From contig NZ_CP067131.1 of assembly GCF_028553745.1 (NCBI RefSeq), positions 1-64,000 of the forward strand: 64,000 bases of DNA. Reading direction: 5' to 3'. Below, piece after piece: positions 57,638-64,000 of this stretch. The DNA is from Paracoccus seriniphilus (GTDB taxonomy: Bacteria > Pseudomonadota > Alphaproteobacteria > Rhodobacterales > Rhodobacteraceae). Both the position numbers and the translations under genes were made by a program. Each line of letters opens with the position of its first letter. The first letter of the stretch is position 1. The notes under the pieces were generated by a model, which made no database searches, was not told where the DNA came from, and saw nothing but the letters and a program-made list of their open reading frames with translations.

Positions 57638-58426
57638 ATGCGGACAGGAAATCCGGATGAAGAGGGCCAGGAAAATGCCGGCAAGGTGCCACAGACCAAT
57701 CTGCGCCCTCTGTATATCCTGAGAACCGTGGCCGAAGCCGCCGTTCCGCTGTCGGCTGCCGATCTGGGTGCGGCCTTGGATTTGCCCAAGCCCACCATCC
57801 ATCGTCTGATTCAGACATTGGAAGAGGACGGCTGGCTGATGCGCGATCTTGGCGGACGTGGCTTTGTCGCCGGGCATATGCTGCGCCGGATGTCTGCCAA
57901 TACCTTCAGCGGCCCTGGCTTGCGCCGGGAGCGCATCGCCATATTGCAGCGTCTGGCCGAAGAAGTGGGTGAGACCTGCAATATCTCGATGCCCGATGGC
58001 GATGCGATGATCTATGTTGACCGGGTGGAAACGCATTGGCCACTGCGCATCCGTCTGCCGATTGGCAGCCGCGTGCCGCTGCATTGCACCTCGGCGGGCA
58101 AGACCTATCTGTCTACCCTGTCGACAGCCCAGTTCAACCGTTTGCTGCGGCGGCTGGACCTGTCGCCACGCACGCCGCGCACCATTACCTCGCCCGAGGC
58201 GCTGTCGGCGGAAATCGCCCTGACGCGCGAGCGCGGTTATGGCGCGGACAATCAGGAAATGGTGGACGGGATGATCGCATTGGCCGTGCCGATCCGGGAC
58301 GATCTGGATCGCATGTTCGGGACGCTGTCCTTTCATGCGCCCGTGCAGCGGCTGCAGCCCGAGGATGCGCTGCAATATCTGCCGCTGCTGAAACAGACCG
58401 CCGCGGAACTGGCCGCGACGGTGTGA
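57638..58426 (+). CDS. iseR: IclR-family regulator of the isethionate genes
   Basis: 262-residue regulator with an N-terminal winged helix (LYILRTVAEAAVPLSAADLGA, then KPTIHRLIQTLEEDGWL) and C-terminal effector-binding domain (PLHCTSAGKTYLS). ATG 57638 is favoured by the position of AGGAAAGG; GTG 57632 is possible. Last gene of the TRAP operon. Isethionate clusters in other bacteria carry an IclR-type gene named iseR, which fits. Confidence 0.82.
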   Translation: MRTGNPDEEGQENAGKVPQTNLRPLYILRTVAEAAVPLSAADLGAALDLPKPTIHRLIQTLEEDGWLMRDLGGRGFVAGHMLRRMSANTFSGPGLRRERIAILQRLAEEVGETCNISMPDGDAMIYVDRVETHWPLRIRLPIGSRVPLHCTSAGKTYLSTLSTAQFNRLLRRLDLSPRTPRTITSPEALSAEIALTRERGYGADNQEMVDGMIALAVPIRDDLDRMFGTLSFHAPVQRLQPEDALQYLPLLKQTAAELAATV

Positions 58427-58440
58427 AGGCCGCGCCTGCT

Positions 58441-59952
58441 TCAGGCTTTTCTCTCGGCATCCCGGATGGCCTCGGCCAGCAGACCCATTCCATCGCGGAT
58501 CAGATTGGCATTGATCGAGGAATAGGCGATCCGGTAGTGTGACTTGTCCGGGTTCCTGCGCGCAAAGAAAGCGTTACCCGGCTCGATCAGGACGCTCGAC
58601 TTGCGCAGTTCCAGTGCAAGCTGCGTGGTGTCGACGCCCGGCGGGGCCTTCATCCACAAGGATGACCCGCCATGCATCGCCTTGCCCGCAGGTGTCAGCC
58701 CGAATTCGTTGATACATTCCTCCATGATCGCGCGGCGCTTGCCATAGACGCGCGCCATGCGGCTGAGCTGGCTGTCATAATGGCCAAGCGACAGAAAATA
58801 GGCCGTCGTGCGCTGGATATGGCTGGGAGGATGGCGCATCACGACATCGCGCAGGCGGCGCATTTCCTGGATCAGCGGCGGGGCCCCGACGACATATCCC
58901 AGCCGCAGCCCCGGAAAGATGGATTTCGAGAATGATCCCAGATAGATGACCGAGCCCGCGTGATCCAGCGATTTCAATGCGGGCGAGGGCGGATTCAGAA
59001 AGGACATCTCGAATTCATAGTCATCCTCGACAATCAGGAAGTCGTCCTGCAGGGCGCGCTCCAGCATTTCCAGCCGGCGTGGAAGTGGCATGGTCACATT
59101 GGTCGGTGCGTGATGGCTGGGTGTGGTAAAGACGACATCGGTGTCCGGTGGGATCATGTCCGGCGGCAGCCCGCCCGCATCGACATCGACCGGGGTTTCG
59201 ATACAGCGCATATGGTCCAGGATCTTGCGTAATCCCGGATAGCAGGGGTTTTCCAGAATGGCTCTCTGCCCCTCGGTCAGCAGGACCTGGGCAATCATCC
59301 ACAGGGCGTTCTGCGCGCCCAGAGTGATCAGGATTTCATCGGGATTGGCGCTGATACCGCGTCGGGGCAAAATCTGCCGCAGGATGAATTCGACCAGCAT
59401 CGGATCGTCATTCTGGTAGTGGTCCTGCGCCAGCGTGTCGAAATCGCGCCGCCCGACCGCGCGCATCGCGCAGTTGCGCCAGTTGCCGTGGTCGAACAGG
59501 TCGGGATCCGACTGACCGTAGATGAAGGGGTATTTGTAATCGTTCCAGTTTGGCGGTCGCAGGATGTCTTCGCGCAGCGGGGTCGGGCGCGGCAACTTGC
59601 GCTGCCAGTCGACACCGCCCTGATCCCTGCGCGCCGGATCGGCAAAAATCGGGCGTGTGGGTGCGGTATCGGCCACGTAGTAGCCCGAGCGGTCGCGCGA
59701 CACCAGATATTCATTCGCCACCAGTTCGGTGTAGCTGAGCGTTACCGTGATTCTGGACACGCCCAGATGTTCGGCCAGGCGGCGCGTCGAAGGCATTTTC
59801 TCGCCCGGCGCGCAGCGGCCCGAGACGATGGCCTCGGCCACGACCTGCTGGATCTGCTGTTGCAGCGTCGCGTCGCTTCGAGCAGGCAAAAGAAACACTT
59901 CAGGAGGGATCGCCACGTCAGAACCTGCCAACTCGGGAAAGTCGGCAGACAA
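58441..59952 (-). CDS. tauR: MocR/TauR-type regulator of taurine genes
   Basis: 503-residue fusion of an N-terminal GntR winged helix (residues about 30-95; PSTRRLAEHLGVSRITVTLS) and a type I aminotransferase-like PLP domain with Lys343 in SFSKSIFPGLRLGY. TauR-type regulators activate tau genes when taurine is present, PLP reacting with the amine. The TTG start at 59952 has GAGAGGG upstream. It is downstream of pta on the same strand, in the tau cluster. Confidence 0.87.
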   Translation of the reverse strand: MSADFPELAGSDVAIPPEVFLLPARSDATLQQQIQQVVAEAIVSGRCAPGEKMPSTRRLAEHLGVSRITVTLSYTELVANEYLVSRDRSGYYVADTAPTRPIFADPARRDQGGVDWQRKLPRPTPLREDILRPPNWNDYKYPFIYGQSDPDLFDHGNWRNCAMRAVGRRDFDTLAQDHYQNDDPMLVEFILRQILPRRGISANPDEILITLGAQNALWMIAQVLLTEGQRAILENPCYPGLRKILDHMRCIETPVDVDAGGLPPDMIPPDTDVVFTTPSHHAPTNVTMPLPRRLEMLERALQDDFLIVEDDYEFEMSFLNPPSPALKSLDHAGSVIYLGSFSKSIFPGLRLGYVVGAPPLIQEMRRLRDVVMRHPPSHIQRTTAYFLSLGHYDSQLSRMARVYGKRRAIMEECINEFGLTPAGKAMHGGSSLWMKAPPGVDTTQLALELRKSSVLIEPGNAFFARRNPDKSHYRIAYSSINANLIRDGMGLLAEAIRDAERKA

Positions 59953-59991
59953 TAGGCCCTCTCGGGATCGCAGGCAATTGCCTGCCGGTGA

Positions 59992-60969
59992 TCAGCTTTC
60001 CTGCATGACCGTCTTCTTGGTCTGGATCGCGGTGATCAAGGCCGCCGAGACGATGTCCTCGGTCGTACATCCCCGCGACAGGTCATTCGCGGGCTTTGCA
60101 AGGCCCTGCAGGATGGGTCCGATGGCGGTAAGGCCGCCAAGGCGTTGGGCGATCTTGTAGCCGATATTTCCCGACGCAAGATCGGGGAAGATGAAGACAT
60201 TGGGACGCCCTGTCAGGCGGCTTCCCGGTGCCTTGCGGGCGCGGATGGCGTCGTCGAGCGCGGCGTCGAACTGCATTTCGCCATCCACCTCCAGCTCCGG
60301 CTCCTGTTCGCGGATCAGGGCCAGCGCCTTGTGGATCTTGTCAAGGCTGGGATGGTTGGCCGATCCCGCCGTCGAGAAGGACAGCAGCGCCACGCGCGGG
60401 GTCTCGGCCAGCACCTGACGACAGGATTGCGCGGCCGATCGGGCGATGGCGGCCAGTTCCTCGGCGTTGGGATCTATCACCAGCCCGCAATCGGAAAAGA
60501 TCATCCCCCCCTTGATCGGTGCGTCGGGTCCGCAGGAGAGCATCAGGAAGAAGCTGGACACGATCGAGGCATCCGGCGCACGTCCGATGATCTGCAGGGC
60601 CGCGCGCACTGTGTCGGCGGTGGTGGCGACCGCGCCACCGACAGTGCCATCGGCCTGACCCAGACGCACCCGCATCGCGGCCTGGCGGATGGGGTCGCGC
60701 ATTTCTTCCAGCGCGGCGGCGGCGGTCAGCCCCTTGGCCGCGCGCATCTGGTGCCAATGATCGGCCAGTTCGGCCAGATCGGGGGCTTCTGCCGGGCGCA
60801 GGGCCGTGACGCCAGGCATTTCCGGGCCATTCATCAGCGTCACGCGTGCCAGTCCCTCTTGTGTCAGGCGGGCCGCGGCATCAGCCACACGGGGATCATC
60901 GCCCTCGGGCAGGATGATATGGCGGGGATTTGCGCGGGCGGCGTCGTGAATGCGATCTAGCGGTTTCAT
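59992..60969 (-). CDS. pta: Phosphate acetyltransferase
   Basis: 325-residue Pta (short form, no N-terminal P-loop domain) that converts acetyl phosphate from Xsc into acetyl-CoA. Motifs: [50 protein letters not shown] text reading [15 protein letters not shown], and [23 protein letters not shown]. Member of the cluster xsc-exporter-pta-tauR. Confidence 0.95.
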   Translation of the reverse strand: MKPLDRIHDAARANPRHIILPEGDDPRVADAAARLTQEGLARVTLMNGPEMPGVTALRPAEAPDLAELADHWHQMRAAKGLTAAAALEEMRDPIRQAAMRVRLGQADGTVGGAVATTADTVRAALQIIGRAPDASIVSSFFLMLSCGPDAPIKGGMIFSDCGLVIDPNAEELAAIARSAAQSCRQVLAETPRVALLSFSTAGSANHPSLDKIHKALALIREQEPELEVDGEMQFDAALDDAIRARKAPGSRLTGRPNVFIFPDLASGNIGYKIAQRLGGLTAIGPILQGLAKPANDLSRGCTTEDIVSAALITAIQTKKTVMQES

Positions 60970-61008
60970 GGCGGATACCCTTTCAGGAAAAGCGGGATCA
61001 GTGCGGAA

Positions 61009-61031
61009 CGGGGGCGGTGCGGCCGCCCCCG
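61009..61031 (-). terminator. GC hairpin between pta and the exporter gene
   Basis: CGGGGGCGG (61009-61017) with CCGCCCCCG (61023-61031), 5-base loop, in the 93-base spacer. No T-run; it may be an attenuator or processing site within the operon. Confidence 0.55.
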
Positions 61032-61062
61032 GATGTGTCGGTTTCAGGACAGGGAGTGGCGC

Positions 61063-62085
61063 CTATCCCAACAGATGAAGCCCCGTCACGATGAAGACGC
61101 CCAGAAAGACGGTTTCGGCGACCAGCAGGATCACGGCAACGGGCCCGACCTCCAGCATCCGGCCAAGCGAGGTCTTGATACCGACCGCGGCAATGGCGAT
61201 CAGCAAAGCCCACCGGCTGAATGTGCTGGCCCAATCGGCCAGAACCGGCGGGATCAGCCCCAGCGAGTTCAGCGCCGCCAGTATCAGGAAGCCGACGACA
61301 AAGCCCGGCAACAGCGGCGGGCGTTTTTCAGCATCCTGATCGGCCAGTCCCATCTGCCGGATCACCAGCGAGAAACACAGCACCACCGGCGCAAGCATCG
61401 ACACCCGGATCAGTTTTACCAGCGTCGCGGTTTCCCCGGTTTCCGGACTGATCGAAAAGCCTGCACCCACCACCTGGGCCACATCATGGATGGTGCCGCC
61501 CAGAAACACACCGGAATCACGGGCGTCGAACTGGAACAGATTGGCCAGCATCGGATAGACGACCATGGCCACGGTTGACAGCACCGTGACAGACAGCACG
61601 GTAAAGACCAGATCGCGTTCTGATTTTTCATGTTTGGGCAGAACTGCCGCGATGGCCATGGCCGCCGAGGCGCCACAGATCGCGACCGAACCGCCGGTCA
61701 ACAGCGCAAAACGCCAGCCTCGGCCAACGAAACGGCTGGCCAGCAGCGCAAAGCTGATGGTCAGAATGACACCGGCGATGACCAATGCGATGGCCGGTCC
61801 GCCCAGACCTGCAAGCATGTCGACGCTGATCCGGGCACCCAGCAGCGCGACGCCCAGCCGCAGGACACTGCGCGCCGTCACCGCGATGCCCGGCGCTGTA
61901 CGGGTGCCGTCCTCGGCCAGAAAGTTCAATGCCAGGCCCAGAAGCAGCGCCAGCAACATCGCGGGCGCGCCGTAATGGTCTGACAGGAACTGCGCAGTGG
62001 CCGCGACAAGGGCCGAGACGGCAAAGCCGGGAAAGAGCTCGCGCAGTCGGTCAGTTGCAGCGAGGCGCGCGGCGATGCTTGTCAT
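61063..62085 (-). CDS. tauZ: YeiH/COG2855 membrane protein, probable sulfite/sulfonate-related exporter
   Basis: 340-residue protein with about ten transmembrane helices of the COG2855 (YeiH) family: LGVALLGARISVDMLAGLGG, LTGGSVAICGASAAMAIAAVL and GGTIHDVAQVVGAG are its signature loops. COG2855 proteins in sulfonate-degrading gene clusters have been proposed to export the sulfite or sulfate released by desulfonation. The ATG follows AAAGGAG inside the hairpin region after xsc copy 2. The symbol is provisional; transport of sulfite is inferred from context. Confidence 0.8.
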   Translation of the reverse strand: MTSIAARLAATDRLRELFPGFAVSALVAATAQFLSDHYGAPAMLLALLLGLALNFLAEDGTRTAPGIAVTARSVLRLGVALLGARISVDMLAGLGGPAIALVIAGVILTISFALLASRFVGRGWRFALLTGGSVAICGASAAMAIAAVLPKHEKSERDLVFTVLSVTVLSTVAMVVYPMLANLFQFDARDSGVFLGGTIHDVAQVVGAGFSISPETGETATLVKLIRVSMLAPVVLCFSLVIRQMGLADQDAEKRPPLLPGFVVGFLILAALNSLGLIPPVLADWASTFSRWALLIAIAAVGIKTSLGRMLEVGPVAVILLVAETVFLGVFIVTGLHLLG

Positions 62086-62104
62086 GTTTGAACTCCTTTG
62101 GGTT

Positions 62105-62131
62105 GGCCCGGCGGGCTGTTTCCGCCGGGCC
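62105..62131 (-). terminator. Hairpin after xsc copy 2
   Basis: Same 10-bp GGCCCGGCGG/CCGCCGGGCC stem as at copy 1, between the xsc stop and the exporter start. As genes on both sides are co-oriented it may only partly stop transcription. Confidence 0.7.
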
Positions 62132-62140
62132 TTTTCGTGA

Positions 62141-63922
62141 TCAGGCTGCGCCCTTCTGGGGGCGCATGTCTGCGGGGTCGATGCCAGCGACGACGACGGG
62201 TTTCTTCATTGCGTCGCGACGGAAGGGCTCGCCCAGCTCCTGGTTCAGCAGCACCTCGATGAAGGTGGTCTGGCCTTCCTTCATCTGGCGTTCGACTGCC
62301 TCATGCAGGGCATGGGTCAGTTCTTCGGCGCCACGCACCTGCACGCCATTCACGCCGCAGGCCCTGGCGATGCCGGCATAGGAGGTGTCGCGGTCCAGTT
62401 CGGTGCCCACGAAGTTGTTGTCATACCACAAGGTCGTGTTGCGCTTTTCCGCACCCCATTGATAGTTGCGGAAGATCACCATGGTGATGGCGGGCCAGTC
62501 GTCGCGGCCGCAGGCGGTCATCTCGTTCATCGAGATCCCGAAGGCCCCGTCGCCGGCAAAGCCGATCACCGGCGTGTCGGGATTGCCGATCTTGGCACCC
62601 AGAATGGCCGGGAAGCCATAGCCGCAGGGACCGAACAGGCCCGGGGCCAGATATTTCCGGCCGGCCTCGAAGCTGGGATAGGCATTGCCGATGGCGCAGT
62701 TGTTGCCGATGTCGCTGCTGACGATGGCCTCTTTCGGGACCGCCTGCATGATGGCGCGCCAGGCCTGACGGGGCGACATCAGATCCTTGTCACGCTCGCG
62801 CGCGCCGGCATTCCATTCGGTGCCGGGATCGTCATCCTCGTGATCCAGACTGGACAGTTCCTGCGCCCAACGCGATTTGGTCTGGGCGACCAGATCGCGG
62901 CGTTCCTGACGACCGTCATCTCCGGCCGTCGGGGCCAGTTGCGACATGATCCCGCGCGCGACCTTGGCGGCATCGCCCTGAATGCCGACGGTGACCTTCT
63001 TGGTCAGGCCGATGCGGTCGGCATTGATATCGACCTGGATGATCTTGGCGTCCTTGGGCCAATAGTCGATCCCATAGCCGGGCAGGGTCGAGAAGGGGTT
63101 CAGCCGGGTGCCAAGGGCCAGCACCACATCGGCCTTGGCGATGATCTCCATGCCGGCCTTGCTGCCGTTGTATCCCAGCGGGCCCATGGCCAGCGGGTGG
63201 CTGCCGGGGAAGCTGTCATTGTGCTGATAGTTCGAGCAGACCGGCGCATCCAGACGCTCGGCCAGCTTGACCAGATCGGGAATGGCGCCCGAGAGGACCA
63301 CGCCCGCGCCCGAGAGGATCACCGGGAACTTGGCTTCCGACAGCAGCTTGGCGGCCTCGGAGACGGCGGTCTCGCCCCCCGCGGGACGTTCGAAGCTGAC
63401 CACCTGGGGCAGTTCGACATCGATGACCTGGGTCCACATGTCGCGCGGAATGTTCATCTGCGCGGGGGCGCTGTTGCGCCAGGCCTGCATGATCACCCGG
63501 TTCAGCACCTCGGGGATGCGCGAGGGATCGCGGACCTCTTCCTGATAGCAGACGCAATCGGCAAACAGCCGCATCTGCTCCATTTCCTGGAAACCACCCT
63601 GACCGATGGTCTTGTTGGCCGCCTGCGGCGTCACCAGCAGCAGCGGCGTATGGTTCCAATAGGCGGTCTTGACCGGCGTCACGAAACCGGTCACGCCCGG
63701 TCCGTTCTGCGCGATCGCCATCGACATCTTGCCCGTCGAACGCGTGAAACCATCCGCCATCAGACCGGCATTGGTCTCATGCGCGCAGTCCCAGAACTGG
63801 ATCCCCGCCTTCGGAAAAAGATCGCTGACCGGCATCATCGCCGAGCCAATGATCCCAAAGGCATGCTCAATCCCGTGCATCTGCAAAACCTTCACAAATG
63901 CTTCTTCAGTCGTCATCTTCAT
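62141..63922 (-). CDS. xsc: Sulfoacetaldehyde acetyltransferase, copy 2 (tau cluster)
   Basis: 593 residues, identical in protein sequence to copy 1. It heads the leftward set xsc, exporter, pta, tauR, the typical order of taurine dissimilation genes in Paracoccus and Rhodobacter, and follows a gene cut by the window edge by 13 bases. Together with Pta it makes acetyl-CoA and sulfite from the sulfoacetaldehyde formed by taurine dehydrogenase. Confidence 0.96.
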   Translation of the reverse strand: MKMTTEEAFVKVLQMHGIEHAFGIIGSAMMPVSDLFPKAGIQFWDCAHETNAGLMADGFTRSTGKMSMAIAQNGPGVTGFVTPVKTAYWNHTPLLLVTPQAANKTIGQGGFQEMEQMRLFADCVCYQEEVRDPSRIPEVLNRVIMQAWRNSAPAQMNIPRDMWTQVIDVELPQVVSFERPAGGETAVSEAAKLLSEAKFPVILSGAGVVLSGAIPDLVKLAERLDAPVCSNYQHNDSFPGSHPLAMGPLGYNGSKAGMEIIAKADVVLALGTRLNPFSTLPGYGIDYWPKDAKIIQVDINADRIGLTKKVTVGIQGDAAKVARGIMSQLAPTAGDDGRQERRDLVAQTKSRWAQELSSLDHEDDDPGTEWNAGARERDKDLMSPRQAWRAIMQAVPKEAIVSSDIGNNCAIGNAYPSFEAGRKYLAPGLFGPCGYGFPAILGAKIGNPDTPVIGFAGDGAFGISMNEMTACGRDDWPAITMVIFRNYQWGAEKRNTTLWYDNNFVGTELDRDTSYAGIARACGVNGVQVRGAEELTHALHEAVERQMKEGQTTFIEVLLNQELGEPFRRDAMKKPVVVAGIDPADMRPQKGAA

Positions 63923-63935
63923 GGCGTTCGCTTCC

Positions 63936-64000
63936 TTATTTGCGTTCGTCGCGGAAATGGTAGAGCTTGTAGAGGCCCCATTGGCCCAGCCGCCGGAAGG
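63936..64000 (-). CDS. C-terminal end of a gene upstream of xsc (partial)
   Basis: Reading leftward from the window edge, 20 codons end in a TAA stop at 63936-63938; the tail ends GLYKLYHFRDERK. It runs off the right edge. Its place directly before xsc in a tau cluster suggests a taurine dehydrogenase subunit (TauX/TauY), but too little is visible to identify it. Confidence 0.55.
   Translation of the reverse strand, partial: FRRLGQWGLYKLYHFRDERK

Larger units (their letters stand above)
62068..63925. repeat. 1.86-kb duplication, copy 2 (contains xsc copy 2)
   Basis: Partner of 50694-52551. Here the left end runs uninterrupted into the intact exporter gene and the right end into the upstream tau gene, so this is the ancestral location. 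Confidence 0.95.

Overview
The window looks like part of a large extrachromosomal replicon (megaplasmid or chromid) of a denitrifying Rhodobacteraceae bacterium, most likely Paracoccus or a close relative. The basis is the high GC content, a plasmid-type parAB pair at the left edge, a fused NarK1-NarK2 transporter next to a cysteine-poor FNR-family regulator of the NarR type, class Ib ribonucleotide reductase, and taurine/isethionate dissimilation genes (xsc, pta, tauR) as known from Paracoccus and Rhodobacter. No replication initiator, rRNA, tRNA, CRISPR array or intact insertion sequence was seen.

Layout. 1-2.4 kb: parA-parB with four copies of a 16-bp palindrome (CTTCCCCNNGGGGAAG), three of them inside the two genes. 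3.2-7.8 kb: a probable zinc-starvation cassette (COG0523 GTPase, a second threonyl-tRNA synthetase broken by a frameshift, an NTF2-like protein, DUF1826) behind a Zur-like site. 7.9-20.3 kb: mixed genes, namely a GlxA-type regulator divergent from a class III alcohol dehydrogenase that lacks two structural-zinc cysteines, a small XRE protein, a methanethiol-oxidase/ferredoxin/DUF2182 operon, a DEAD-box helicase divergent from a cold-shock gene, and a LysR regulator divergent from a large FAD/Fe-S dehydrogenase. 20.3-33 kb: respiratory nitrate reduction (narKGHJI plus a parvulin and a DUF2478 protein) divergent from narR, with two FNR-type boxes between them, then a GAF protein. 33.2-37.3 kb: nrdHIEF read leftward behind a cobalamin riboswitch.

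37.5-64 kb is a C2-sulfonate and methylamine region. An XRE-cupin regulator and a taurine-type ABC transporter (tauABC-like) precede an operon of two FAD/GcvT-type demethylases, etfBA, folD and purU; the regulator and the demethylase operon share the same operator-like palindrome. Next come xsc copy 1 with a GMC dehydrogenase (isethionate dehydrogenase-like) divergent from a TRAP transporter and an IclR regulator, and then tauR, pta, a YeiH/COG2855 exporter and xsc copy 2. The two xsc copies are nearly identical over about 1.86 kb; copy 1 carries a fossil of the exporter gene start, which shows that the tau cluster was the donor.

Putative joint physiology: isethionate (GMC dehydrogenase) and taurine (taurine dehydrogenase, probably just outside the right edge) both yield sulfoacetaldehyde, which Xsc and Pta convert to sulfite and acetyl-CoA. 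The demethylase operon would strip N-methyl groups onto tetrahydrofolate, passing electrons to ETF and carbon to formate through FolD and PurU. Its pairing with a taurine-type transporter raises the testable idea that its substrate is an N-methylated taurine.
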